Below are positions 33,681-45,636 of a DNA stretch of 64,000 bases, piece by piece. Source of the DNA: Nilaparvata lugens. Taxonomy: Eukaryota; Arthropoda; Insecta; Hemiptera; Delphacidae. A program made the position numbers and the translations under genes. The stretch covers positions 53,120,630 to 53,184,629 of the forward strand of contig NC_052505.1 of assembly GCF_014356525.2 (NCBI RefSeq). Reading direction: 5' to 3'. Under the pieces are notes generated by a model. That model did not search any database. It was given only the letters and a program-made list of their open reading frames with translations, and had not been told where the DNA came from. The number at the start of each line of letters is the position of its first letter. Positions within the stretch are counted from its first letter, which is position 1.

Positions 33681-35606
33681 AAAGTGGTTCTTTTCACTCT
33701 AGATATACAAATAACTATTTAACCCTCGCACAGCCTTAATATAATAGGATTATTCACAATCATCTGACAAGTGGATTATTCATTGCATGCATTCCACAGA
33801 TGTCTGGATGTCGGTAAACAGGTGACACCAGATTCTTGTGGATGAGAAAACTGAATGAGTTCTACTGTTCAAACCTGTAAAAACCGTCTCTACTGATCTT
33901 TATTATTTTAGACTTGAGAGTCTTCGAAAGTGCAAAGTGCATCAGCTACACAGTCCAGTGAGAGTCACTTCAATCTGTCAGCATTGTTTGAATGAGAAAC
34001 AGGGAAACATGGATGTTATTCATGAGAGATGTTAACAGTTAGAAGTGGATCTCACCACAGCAACCTGACAACAGTATGATCTGATAAATTATTCACAGGT
34101 GAAATGTATGAAAGTATTCCGTTATGTAGGCACACTATTTCTGGGATTAACATCGACAAGCAGGGTGGATCGGTTAGAGTACCTAACCATCCCACTTTAG
34201 ACGGCGCGAGAGGGGAAGAGAGAGAATGAATGAAGAAAGATAAAGAGAGGGAGTGAATTTGAGGATTGACTGAAGGTGGGAGTGTGAGGCTTGTGGATAC
34301 TATTGAGGCGACCAAGGATGAGGAACAATTTGTTATTCAATAAATTCCATCCAAAACTGCCCATGTTGCATTCTACAGGATTGGATAAGCCAAGCTTTCA
34401 AGGATAAAGAGGGTCGTAAAATGTATTATTCATATTTTCGCCTCCAAACCCTTCCATCCACTTTCTTAATCTTCTCCTTGCATCGTATTCTCTTCTAGTT
34501 TCCTTGAATTCTATCTTTTGCAGTATTGGAAATTCTCATTCTCCTTACTTCCAAGTTCCAATCTTCTTTCTAAGTTCTATCCTACTTTTTTAATCTCTTG
34601 TCATAGCTTCTTTTCCTATTTCGCATTTTTCCCTCATCTACCAATCCCTACCATTTTTCTCTGTATTCTTTGAATCATCCTTCTATTTTAAACTTCTGCA
34701 GCTGATATACTTTCGTACTCTAATGGAAAATCTCAACACTACCTTCATTCCTCCTCTCCCCATAATCTATTCAAATCACTACATTCTGCGCATTAACACG
34801 TTCAATCAATTTGGAAAAACTAAGCTATTTACTTCTGACTCTGAAACTGTTTTGCGTTCGATGAAGATCAAAGAGAAGCTTTTTGTTAGTTTGAAAAAAA
34901 AATCATTGGTCGTGTTGGTAATAAGTGACATTTTTCTTTGTTTGATCGAGCAGGAAATATTTTTCTTTCATGGATCTTACAATTACTTGTAAGCTTTATA
35001 ATTCACTGACCAGTGTTTTTAAATGTGGATGTAATATTAAATCATTCCTACATTCCCGGATTTATAACTCAATTCGAGAATCGATCAACCCCTTCTACAG
35101 CATCAAGACGCATAGAACATTCAATCGTTCAGCTATTTTGGTAAACCAGCCAGCGTGCCATAATTTTATAATAATAAGAATATGACTTGATTTGATTTTA
35201 CAAAGAATTGGTCCAGTGGATAGTCCTTCAAATGGGAAAATCATGCTGTTTTTCAAAAAGTATACTTGGTTTTTTGTAATTTCCAATCAACGATTGAACA
35301 TTTTACAAAAGATGGATAGATATTGATATTGATATAGATAGATATTGATAGAATATTAAAGTCATTATTGATAATGAACAACAATACGATTACGATTGGG
35401 TTATAGGATTGATCCACTATTCCACCTGAATCAAAGGACTATTAATGTTTAACTCTAAAATACCACTTCTGTTAATGTGAAAATGTCGAAATCATAACTA
35501 CTGTAGAATGAAAATTCATGAGAGTTGAAAAAATATGAGAAGAATAACGGTGTGAGTGAGACAAAGTGAGTAAAAGTAGAAATTGAATTGAAATTGTATA
35601 TTACTA
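33681..35606. other. unassigned stretch with a pyrimidine-rich tract
   Basis: 34440-34700 is strongly C/T-rich on the plus strand (CTTCTAGTTTCCTTG, CTCATTCTCCTTACTTCC) without a period. A GATATTGATA cluster lies at 35318-35355. No gene recognised. Confidence 0.35.
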
Positions 35607-35875
35607 TCTTCTTCTTCTTCTAGTGCGTCTCCTATCGGAGGTTCGCTATCAGCACAGCAATCCAGATCTTATTCACTGCCGCTCGAAACAAGTCTTTGCT
35701 GCTGCAGTCAAATCAATCCATCAAATTTTTAAGCCAGGAAACACGTCGCCTCCCAACACTCCTTTTTCCGCTGATTTTTCCTTCAACTATATTCTGCAGA
35801 GTTATATATTTGTGGCTTCTCATTAGATGTCCAAGATACAGGAGTTTTCTCATTCTTATGCTGTAAACAATTCCA
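35607..35875 (-). pseudogene. LINE C-terminal fragment with (GAA)n tail
   Basis: The minus strand reads RMRKLLYLGHLMRSHKYI, IVEGKISGKRSVGRRRVSWL, FDCSSKDLFRAAVNKIWIAV and LIANLR, then a stop and GAA repeats. This GHLMR...GKRS-GRRR-SWL...LFRAAV...ANLR pattern is a familiar end of insect endonuclease-reverse-transcriptase proteins. The frame is interrupted by a TGA near FDCSS. Only the last 90 codons remain, so it is heavily 5' truncated. The plus-strand CTTCTTCTTC at 35609-35620 marks its 3' end. Confidence 0.75.
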
Positions 35876-36514
35876 CATTGTATATTACTATAGCAAAGGT
35901 GAAAGGAATCGGGAATGAGTAGATGTTATTGAAAGATTCACGTTATAGCCTACTGTCACTCTGTCAGCACTATTGCATGGGAAGCATCAACGTTACTTAT
36001 AAGGAGTGCTGACTGCTTAAACTGAATCTCTATAGAAGGGTTGGTCGGAAATAGATTGTTTTTGTTGTTGATTAGATAGCTTTTGAAGGCCAATTGGGAA
36101 TGCCGAATTGTTATTATTCGCAAAATTGTTCTCTCAAACTTCATCACAAACTCGATTGTACTGTCAACTAAAATCGATGTTGGATTCCATCTGAAAAGGT
36201 TCTACAAAATAGGATGAGTTCTCGGAACATGTTGCTGGTTCATCCTATATTATAAATTACGAGGGTAATTTTTTTCAACCTCCGATCACATAATTATCCT
36301 GAGAGATTAACAAAGGATGGGTGGGCGATTTTTACACAGCCGAACAGCTTCTCATACCCACTTAACGCTCTGTGATTGGTGCGGTCAGAACGTTTATAAA
36401 CTGTTGTCGAGTTATGGACCAACACACAAGGCCGCCTCACTTGACTTTCCCGCCAAGTGCTAGTTGGGTAGCATTATCCGTTTTTGCAAGCAAAAGGCAA
36501 TAGTTCAGAATAAT
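35876..36514. other. unassigned stretch
   Basis: Nothing recognised. Confidence 0.3.
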
Positions 36515-36777
36515 CATAGAGAAACAATAGCGTAAGTAGATATCCCATGGTATAGGGAATTTATGTCGCAACTTTTACTGTTATCTCAAGCCGATTACTG
36601 TCGATTATTGTCAATTTTGACTGTTTTGATAGTGTATGAACGGCACAATTTGAGAGACTACCAACGTCACACAGCTGCATTGGAAAAACCTATGTGAACT
36701 ATCGGCTTGAGATAACAGTAAAACTTGCGACATAAACGCCCTATACCATGGGATATCTATGCTATCGTTTCTCTATG
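36515..36777. mobile_element. 263 bp hairpin MITE
   Basis: The left arm 36515-36595 (CATAGAGAAACAATAGCG...AAGCCGAT) and the right arm 36701-36777 (ATCGGCTTGAG...GTTTCTCTATG) are inverted repeats of about 78 bp around a 105 bp centre. Flanks are GAATAAT and GAATAAG, an imperfect 7-bp duplication. It is non-coding and non-autonomous. A hAT-like origin is possible from the duplication size but not shown. Confidence 0.75.
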
Positions 36778-39700
36778 GAATAAGTCAAATGCGAAATAAT
36801 TTAAGTTAACGTAGAAAACGTTATAAGTGATGACGTTGTGCGTGGATTGTCTCGGAAAATGAAGGAAGTCAATTGAAATGACTTCTGGAATCGTTGTGAT
36901 GTATGACAAGTAGGACTCACAGTGCTGGTGCAAACAAACGGCTTCTCCAGCAATTCAAATGGGGTAACTCCGGTCACCCACCATACAAGCCTGACTTGGC
37001 TTTCAGTTACTAATACCTAATCTTCAAACTCAAAACATGATACTCTCAGAGCAGAGCTCCCAAACTAATGAGGAGGAGCTCCAAAACATAGCCCACTCAT
37101 TTGGCGGCAGCATTCTATGAAGAGCGTTTTGGTAGTCTGTTCCACTGGTATCACAAATGCCTCAACCTTCTCGGCAATTATGTTGGAGAATAACAGACTT
37201 TTGGTGGAAAAATTATTCTTCCATATGCAATCGCATTTTATTCATGGCCAATCTGAGGTTGAAAAAAATGACTCTCGTGTATTTCCTGAAAGTGAATCCA
37301 ATTTTCAAATCAAATAATATAATTTTAATAACACAATAATTATTATTCCAAATGAAGCTTGTAGCAATTTGATCCCTGATGGCTCATACTGCCCCAAGCG
37401 CTGGTAGAGCTGATCGACTATTTTCGAATTTAACCTCCCAAAGACCGCCAAATCTCACATTTTTTTGAGAACTGTGCAGTTCAGAGAAACAGATGCACAG
37501 ATGAAAGATAATGAGAGCCGCATACAGCCTACAAATTTAACGCTGCTTGGAGTAAATGTTGGCGGATATTGGCTGAAAATTGTTTATGTTTCATTTGACG
37601 AGATTTCTTGGAACTGGTAGGACAAATTTACTGTGCTCAGTTTCCATTCCTGGACCATCTCTTTGTGTTTATCCAATGTTCACTCACGGTTGTAGGTCTA
37701 GTTATACTGGCCTTATGCAAATCACGGAAATTGAAATTCGTCAAACAGCCAATTCCAAGAATTTTGACCGACTGGCCGGCATTGTTATATTTATCATAAA
37801 TTATAGTTACATTTCCTATACTTGGACTATTCAAACTTCCAGCACTGGTTGCACAGGCGAGCATTGTAGAGGATGCTGACTGATAATCAGGAGTGGAATT
37901 GGAGAATATAATGGAATTCATAAATTGTCTCCACTATAATATTATAGTCTATCGAATTCATTGAATTCATAATTCAGGTAACTGAAGCTTAGTTGAGTTG
38001 AACATTGCTCTCATTAACCCGCTAACGCCGATAAAGGACTAAGGATCAAGAGTGAATTCTGCTAGAGCCATCCTGTCACTAACAACTAGCAATTGAGCAA
38101 CACGTGTTCCTTGATTTATTCATCATTAGCTCCCTCACTCATCCCTCTTGCACTTTCCTTTCTATCACTCTGCTGTGAGGAGAGGAAACATCATCATATG
38201 AGCTGAGTAGTGGAGCACTCTTCAAATTTGCAGTATTCACCGATGCTGTCAAATGGCTTCAGGCATTTTCACGGAACTCCTCTGTGAACGAGAACCTCAT
38301 TTCAAAAATTGCATCGAATCTCTTGTTTTCCTTCCAGAGTCTTTTTATTCAGTGGTTGAGTGTCACAGAATAGCCTACCTATGTATTAAATTTATATTGT
38401 CATTATCCTCAAAATTTAGGTGGAATAAAAACAATATTGTCAGTTCCACATAATTTATTTGGGCCAAACTTGACTATCAATGCACTAAGGCATCATCTTC
38501 AGTGTTGTCATTTTTGTTTTGGTTGGACTCCAAATTAAGTCTAACCAAAAAAGCTCAACGAAGTTGGTACCTCAGTGCATTTAAATTTAAGTTTCGCTCA
38601 AATAAACTATTTGGAACTGACAATATCTCTGTTCATGGTGTAGATTTCATAAAGATTTACTGATGCACAGAACACAATTCATTAATATGATTGGGAAAGG
38701 ACCAACAGGCACAGCCCAAAACTGTTTTTCCCCCGAATTTTGATTTATACACTCACTATAGTCCAAAAAGTTGGTTGTGTTCCATACACTTATGAATTTA
38801 AAACAAAACATTTGAAAACAGAAAATTTTGAATTAAAATTGTTCAAAAAACAAATTGAATAACAAAATAGCACTCACTAATCACTTGAAATAATGATTAA
38901 CTTTAAAATTTTAAAGTCGATTATCATGACTTTCTGAATACATTCATAAACACTTCAATTTACATTCAATTTACATAGTATGGATAATTAATGATGAATC
39001 ATCATAAAGGCAAGAGGGCTAATAAGTGTTCATATCTATCATTTTCAGAATCAAGCCCGTATGCATAAAGCCCGTATTATGCTCTTTTTTCAACGGTTAG
39101 TTGTTTTCAATGAACGAGTAGGTATCTTCACATCAAGCTATATAGGTCATCTGAATCTTTTCTATAAATCGAATTGATTATACATTTTTCTTGTGAAAAA
39201 ATGGTATGTGCCATAAAAAATGGGATCGTCTTCGAAATGAGGACGCTTAAGAGGAGTTAATGATCGAGGTTAAAATAGGGTGATTAGAAATTCGGAATTA
39301 GATGATATGAAAAATTGACATAATGTCAACCGGTAGCATTCCTGTCCTTGTCATAAAAGAACAGCATGCAGCAAAGGATGTGGGGAGATGAAGGAATGTC
39401 AGTCTCAAAATGAAGCTGCACAAATATAAATATATTGTTGGTTCAAAGAAAGCTATTACAGAGATCAAAACAAGTATATAATTATGCTCATATCATTCAA
39501 ATGAGATGATAATATATTTCGTGGAAAAACTTTATTGAGAAATGAATGTTATGTCATTATGGAAAGCTTTTTCATATCAAGTTTACATTAAACCAAAATA
39601 TCAAAAACGCTTTACTTGTGAGTCTTCAGAAAAGTAAGTATATATAGATTCAAATTTCCGTGTAAATCAGCTACATAATTCAAAGGTGTGTCTTCATTCT

Positions 39701-40632
39701 CTTCAGCATGATTAATCATATTATACGTTTACTCAAACCCCCTCCTCCATAGGTCTACCTAGTCAAGATACGCCTATGATATTGTTAGGACGTGAGTGGG
39801 GGGGGGGGCGTCCCTGAACTTGGGTGCAGGGCCCGCAATCGAATGAGGGGGCCATGGGTCTTCCACTAATGTTTCACCTGGTTTAGATTTCATGAAAGGT
39901 CGAATGAATATTATCATAATTATCCAACATAATGATACAGGTAAAAAATATATAATAACATATTAAATGGTTGAAACATTCTATTTGAACGATGTATTTG
40001 AACAATCAAACTCAATACTGAAGTATGTTTTTATCAGTACTAATATAGGGTATCAGTGTTAATGTTGGAATTGTTATTCAATATTATGACTATGATGAAA
40101 GTATTGAGGAGAGATTGTATCAATCTTTTATATATAAGACATAGTGATTTTTGGACCGAGGTTTTTACCATATTCATTGGAAAATGCATGGACCGCACAA
40201 GAGCCAGGGCCTCGAGTCCCCCATAAGGCAATTTTTTGCGCGCAAGAATATTTTTTGGACACATTTGCAACTTTGTTCCCCCAGCGGAGCCAACAAGAAA
40301 TGCCGAGTTGGCGAGATTGATGCAAGTTGAAACCCCCACCGCCAAGGATCCCTGGGGAGTCCCCTCCGCACTCTTCCATCACAGGAGGTCAACCTCAGCA
40401 ATTCCCCCCATTCCAACTGAATCATAACTCAACCCACCGCCATGAGATGATAATATCGTTTGCTTCTATTAACGCACCACCGCTTTTAACGAATGTACTG
40501 AAAATGTTAAAATTCAATTCCCATGGCTAGTTTGACCTAGTTTTATACGGGGAATCAACACTTTAATGCATATTTTTGCAGTTTAACTCGCTACATATGC
40601 CTCTTGTACCCTCTTTCATAAATTCATTCTAA
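36778..40632. other. unassigned 3.8 kb stretch
   Basis: I find no domain, RNA gene or internal repeat. A G run sits at 39798-39808 and 40190-40420 is GC-rich with short overlapping frames on both strands but no recognisable product. Frames at 37580-37921 on both strands show no family. Confidence 0.35.
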
Positions 40633-41116
40633 CTAGCAGGTAACCCGTGATTTGCACCGGGGGAAATTTGATGTCGTAAAATGCAATCACTTTATGTCCA
40701 GTGAACATAAGAGAAATATCAATGATCTATTATTTTGTTCGAAATTACATGGATAATCTTTATAAGAGTTGAAAATGTTCAGCTAAGAAGTGTGTTTGAT
40801 AGTTCTGATGCCCTAACCTTTGATTAAGGAACTGCGCGTGCTACAAACTAAGCTACGGAGTCACTTGGAGAAAGCCCTGCTTGGTTGGGCTTTCATAATT
40901 ACTCAAATTTACAAATAAAATAAATTGTTTTAATTAATTAGAATAAATTGAACAATATCAATGAAAATTAGCCTATTTCTATCCTCGGTAAAATCTGAAT
41001 CTTGATGCAAAATTCCAAATTCATCAGATCAGTATCTCAGACGTGATGATGCGTCATTCGTGTATTTCCTATCCCGTACGTGTGTATGCCGATTATTTCT
41101 TCTATAATATTATAGA
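40633..41116 (-). mobile_element. non-autonomous Helitron, second family
   Basis: Reading minus, it begins A|TCTATAATATTATAGA (a perfect palindrome at the 5' end) and ends ...ACGGGTTACCTGCTAG|T with a CCCGTG...CACCGGG-type hairpin just before, matching the Helitron end rules. CACACGTACGGGATAGGAAA is shared with the shorter copies at 43826-44055 and 45637-45866. Around 40800-40870 the minus strand has TAGCTTAGTTTGTAGCA followed by CAGTTCCTTAATC and GGTTAGGG, which looks like a decayed tRNA-derived piece captured by the element. Confidence 0.65.
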
Positions 41117-41294
41117 TGATGTAAACTTTTATGAACAGATATCAACATGACTCACTGAGGAAGGAAGCATAATTACTATCGAAATCGAAATATATCCATA
41201 TATTAATTTATGTTTTAAGCTATCAAGTGTTTTTTTTTTCTATCTCAATATGACATGAAATACCATTGAGAGAACAAAAGTTATATTTGTATTT

Positions 41295-41612
41295 ATTATT
41301 GACCGATCGAATTGAGGTCTAAGATTCAAGTCGACGGTTTGGCATTTCTCTTTATGTTTGAATGTTGATATGTGTAAATGTTTATAATGATGTTTATATG
41401 TTGCGCATTTACGGCGAGACGCGGTAATAGATTTTCATGAAATTTGACAGGTACGTTCATTCTTAAATTGTGCGTCGACGTATATACAAGGTTTTTGGAA
41501 ATTTTGCATTTCAAGGATAATATGAAAGGGAAAAGGAGCCTCCCTCATACGCCAATTTTAGAGTGAAAATCAGACTATAGAATTATTCATCATAAATCAG
41601 CTGTTGAGGGGA
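41295..41612 (+). repeat. interspersed repeat shared with 57001-57300
   Basis: TTATTGACCG, AAGATTCAAGTCGAC, GTTTGGCATTTCTC, GCGCATTTACGGCG, GATTTTCATGAAATTTGACA, TATATACAAGGTTTTTGGAA and ATAATTCATCATAAATCAGC all recur in reverse at 57001-57300. Similarity is roughly 85-90% by eye. The family is unknown and non-coding. Confidence 0.8.
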
Positions 41613-42459
41613 TTATAAATTCCATGCCATGACGCATGCAATTAAATGGGCCATATGAATAAAGTTGAGCATTTGCTTATACTTCTAAATATTGAGCATT
41701 CGCTTCATTTTCTATGAATAAACATGAGCAAAGCCTTTTGCTCATGCTCATCAAAAAAATAGTTTTAGCAATTGCTCAAAAGTAAAAGCTTTTGCTCTGA
41801 ATAAACTAGAGCATTTGCTCAACTTTTGAAGCAAATGCTTCAAAAAAGGTGAGTCTAGTCTAGAGATGACATTTTTTCACGCTATTATTTCAAAATTCTA
41901 AACACAACTAACCTAAAACTCTATTCATAAATAGTAAACAGAGCAGACGACGCAAACACAAGCGGTGCACCCTACTTGCATATTTAGCGCTTCCGTGAGC
42001 TATAAAAACAAAGTTAGGCTACAAAAGCGAATCAGCTGATGAAAAATCTTTAAAATACATGAGCATTTGCTTCAGAGTTCAGGAGCATAAGGTAAAGCCG
42101 GCTCCAGACATGTGTCATTCGGCAAGTAGAGAATGTTTGGCGTTCGGCGAACTATTCGTCACAAACCACTCTCTGTCTCAGACAGCACTGTATCGCGCAT
42201 GCGTTAGCAACGGGTTTTTCCCGTTCCATTCAGTCAGATCTTTGAATGTAACGTTCTTTGTGATTATGGTTACCGAGCACTGTAACTGAAGCCAATCATC
42301 ATTCTATTATTTGATGAATATATTATTATCCAATGATAATTTATCATTAAATTCAATATAATAATCAATATATTATCATTTTTTTAATAAAAGGAAGAGT
42401 ACTTTTGAAAAATATAATTAATAAAATATAACATCTGTTATTTAACTAATGTTAAAAAA

Positions 42460-42970
42460 CACTATAACTAAGTCAGCATATTGTCATTTCAAAACAAAAA
42501 CCGAACCCTCAACCTCCCCTTTTACATTTAAAACATCAATAAACATACATATTTGAAAAAACTCTAATCCCTTCCAGCATATTGCAATTTCAAAGCAAAA
42601 TCCTAACCTATCTTTCCACCTTTGAAATATCAAAAAGCATTATTCTACCTGGACCCTAGCCCTTTCTAGCATATTGCAATTTTAAAGCGAAAACCTAACC
42701 TAACCTTATGGAACATTATTAAATATAATCCAATAAAACCTAACCACTAACCCCTAACGCCTTCACATTTGATAATTTAGATTTCAAAGCAAAATCCTAA
42801 CCCCCCAACCTATCCTTTCACATTTAAAACATCAAAAAACATAACTCTAACTGCACCCTAGCCCCTTCTAGCATATTGCAATTTCAAAGCAATAACCTAA
42901 CCTATCCTAATAAAACATGATTAAATATAACCTTAATAAAAACTAACTCCTAACTCTTTCACATTTGTTG
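42460..42970 (+). repeat. diverged repeats with AACCTAACC words
   Basis: AGCATATTGCAATTTCAAAG followed by C(A/G)AAA-CCTAACC recurs about every 100 bp (42475, 42577, 42667 and 42870, and partly 42779). AACATCAA(T)AAACAT lies between. CCTAACCTAACC resembles the insect telomere unit (TTAGG)n but is too short and mixed to be telomeric. Confidence 0.6.
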
Positions 42971-43578
42971 AACGATAGACAAGGATAGCAACACCATTGC
43001 AAATCGTACACTAAACCATTATAACGTGGACCTCACTATAGATACTCAAAGAATAATTTTGAATAACTATGCTATAACTGTGACTTTTGCTGGCCATTAC
43101 TCTGTTTCTGAGACAAAAGAGAAGCTGCTTATTCGTCTAGATATTTGACGATTAACGATCACACATCTACACACATGCGTGGTTTGCCGAGCAGTTGCTC
43201 GTTTTGGGAATAGCAAATACTCGTAAACTGAATGTCATCTACCGTCAACATGAAAGAGCTGTTATGTAGCTAAGGTGAACGTGATATTTTCGAGCTCAAA
43301 ATTTAAGTGGTTTCATTATTTATTTTGTGAATTTAAAGTTTGATTCATGTTTTTACGAAAGTTTTACTATCAATCTATCCAAATTTAAAATTGTTTGTTT
43401 TATTTTAATCTATATTCTCAGATTGTGATTTGGTATAGAAATTGAAATGGACATAACCTATGTATAATAATTGGACAATTTGAAACTAAATTAGGAAATT
43501 GGAAAAGTTTTAGGCAATAGCCTGTTTTTTCTTTCTCAATCATTGTATTGTTTGTGCTAACCAAATAAATTAATAAAC

Positions 43579-43650
43579 ATGGATCTCGATATTGAAGATG
43601 CTCTTCATGCTTATTCTGCTTTTATAAATGAACCAAACTCTACAGGTTAA
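43579..43650 (+). CDS. 23-codon ORF, possible first exon (unit 1)
   Basis: ATG in an A-rich context (AATAAACATGG) opens MDLDIEDALHAYSAFINEP and stops after STG. The 3' end CTCTACAG|GTTAAT fits a splice donor. An acidic amino terminus is plausible for a transposase first exon, but no second exon is found. The copy at 45390 differs by one residue (E to K). Confidence 0.25.
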   Translation: MDLDIEDALHAYSAFINEPNSTG

Positions 43651-43672
43651 TAACTGTATAGGACATGAAAAG

Positions 43673-43709
43673 CAGGACCTCCTAAATATTAGGTATTTAG
43701 GAGGTCCTG
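43673..43709. repeat. palindrome CAGGACCTCCTAAATA
   Basis: CAGGACCTCCTAAATA and TATTTAGGAGGTCCTG form a 16-bp perfect stem with a five-base loop. The same palindrome is at 45484-45520, and in expanded form at 21579-21638 and 54625-54684. Confidence 0.9.
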
Positions 43710-43825
43710 TGAAAAGCCCTAGAATTTTAACTTCAATTGATTAAAAAAAAATATTTGAATAATTCAGTAGCTTAGACGGGACTTGTTATTATCTAGTTTT
43801 CATCAAAATTTGAATTATTCATTAA

Positions 43826-44055
43826 CTAGCAGGTAAACCGTGCTCAGCAAGGGTCTATTTTAAAAGTTGACTAATTAAAAACATGAGCGAGTAGAATCTT
43901 GAAGAGCTTGAAGTAGGTCTAAAACCATCTTCGGTTAATTATATGCAAAATTTCAAGTTAATTTCAGTCCAGTAGTTTAGGCGTGATGATACATTAAACA
44001 TAATTTTCCTATCCCGTACGTGTATAAGCCAGTTTTTTCACTATTATAAAAAAGA
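43826..44055 (-). mobile_element. small Helitron nested in unit 1
   Basis: Minus strand: A|TCTTTTTTATAATAG at the start, ...GGTTTACCTGCTAG|T at the end, with TACACGTACGGGATAGGAAA near the 5' end as in 40633-41116. It is duplicated with the unit at 45637-45866, where the host T beside the end changed from AACTAG to AGCTAG. Confidence 0.6.
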
Positions 44056-44580
44056 TAAGTTCTTCAACTTGGTACTAATACTAACATACGTGGGCATACA
44101 AGGAAAATCCATGAAAGTAAATTTCTCAGGAAATCAATTATTTCTAATTTCTAACATCAATCACAATTTCCTTACAGTGATTTTTCACAAAATAATATCA
44201 TACTGCAAGAAATAAAATATTCTTTATTTGTTTAATAATTGATTATTTGATTTGATATGATTTAATATTCATAGTTTAAACAATTAATTCAAAGTAATGA
44301 AAAATCAAAGTTTGGGAAAATTGCACTTAGTGCATTATTTTCCTTATACGCCCATGATAATAAAGTGACAGAACTCAAATCTTGTTTAGAAACCTTCCTC
44401 AACTTAATGCCAACCTTACAAAATTGGATTGGGTATTACTTTACTTACCAATTTTAACCATCTGTTTCGGAGAGGTAGTATTTCTAGATTATAGTTCTAT
44501 ATTAACATATTGTATGTACATTTCACATGAACATTCGTCCACTTTGATGTGTTCAAAAGTCTCACACCGACCGGGAAAAT

Positions 44581-45143
44581 AACGAGCACGAATGTTCACT
44601 GCTTGCCGAATACCAAACATCCATCCACACTACTCGTGATTCGGCCAGTATGCGAGGTGTTCGCCGAATGCCGCATGCCTGGAGCCGGCTGAAACAACGA
44701 GCACGAATGTTCACTGCTTGCCGAATACCAAACATCCATCCACACTACTCGTGATTCGGCCAGTATGCGAGGTGTTCGCCGAATGCCGCATGCCTGGAGC
44801 CGGCTGAAACAACGAGCACGAATGTTCACTGCTTGCCGAATACCAAACATCCATCCACACTACTCGTGATTCGGCCAGTATGCGAGGTGTTCGCCGAATG
44901 CCGCATGCCTGGAGCCGGCTGAAACAACGAGCACGAATGTTCACTGCTTGCCGAATACCAAACATCCATCCACACTACTCGTGATTCGGCCAGTATGCGA
45001 GGTGTTCGCCGAATGCCGCATGCCTGGAGCCGGCTGAAACAACGAGCACGAATGTTCACTGCTTGCCGAATACCAAACATCCATCCACACTACTCGTGAT
45101 TCGGCCAGTATGCGAGGTGTTCGCCGAATGCCGCATGCCTGGA
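44581..45143 (+). repeat. 115 bp tandem array, 4.9 copies
   Basis: Monomers start at 44581, 44696, 44811, 44926 and 45041 and appear identical base for base. Each contains three GCCGAAT/ATTCGGC words and a 7-bp stem (ATTCGGC...GCCGAAT) and ends GCATGCCTGGAGCCGGCT, which matches the inner element's terminus CATGTCTGGAGCCGGCT. The long open frames through it (MFGIRQAVNIRARCF...) exist because 115 bp reads differently each turn and are not genes. Confidence 0.95.
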
Positions 45144-45389
45144 TTTAAGTTTGATTCATGTTTTTACGAAAGTTTTACTATCAATCTATCCAAATTTAAA
45201 ATTGTTTGTTTTATTTTAATCTATATTCTCAGATTGTGATTTGGTATAGAAATTGAAATGGACATAACCTATGTATAATAATTGGACAATTTGAAACTAA
45301 ATTAGTAAATTGGAAAAGTTTTAGGCAATAGCCTGTTTTTTCTTCCTCAATCATTGTATTGTTTGTGCTAACCAAATAAATTAATAAAC

Positions 45390-45461
45390 ATGGATCTCGA
45401 TATTGAAGATGCTCTTCATGCTTATTCTGCTTTTATAAATAAACCAAACTCTACAGGTTAA
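45390..45461 (+). CDS. 23-codon ORF, possible first exon (unit 2)
   Basis: This is the duplicate of the ORF at 43579 with the start, stop and donor-like CTCTACAG|GTTAAT kept. It has one non-synonymous change. Confidence 0.25.
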   Translation: MDLDIEDALHAYSAFINKPNSTG

Positions 45462-45636
45462 TAACTGTATAGGACATGAAAAGCAGGACCTCCTAAATAT
45501 TAGGTATTTAGGAGGTCCTGTGAAAAGCCCTAGAATTTTAGCTTCAATTGATTAAAAAAAAATATTTGAATAATTCAGTAGCTTAGATGGGACTTGTTAT
45601 TATCTAGTTTTCATCAAAATTTGAATTATTCATTAG

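Larger units (their letters stand above)
43338..45148 (+). repeat. 1811 bp direct duplication, unit 1
   Basis: GTTTGATTCATG at 43338 recurs at 45149, and everything to 44580 recurs at the same offset of 1811 with only scattered differences (for example ATGAACC/ATAAACC, CGTACG/CGTTCG). The unit contains a short ORF (43579), a palindrome (43673), a small Helitron (43826-44055), a segment similar to the 5' part of the Helitron-like copies (44390-44530) and the 115 bp array. Confidence 0.9.

Noticed and set aside
37580..37921. Membrane-protein gene on either strand
   Set aside because: Overlapping frames on both strands are of similar length, with no recognised motif or splice context.
42700..42715. 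Interstitial telomere (CCTAACCTAACC)
   Set aside because: There are only two to three units and they are embedded in another repeat period.
44596..45080. Three identical 84-aa minus-strand frames
   Set aside because: They are the 115 bp array read repeatedly. 115 is not a multiple of 3, so the same array gives staggered copies of one peptide by composition alone.
44581..45143. CRISPR-like regular repeats
   Set aside because: The monomers are contiguous with no spacers, and the window is clearly eukaryotic.
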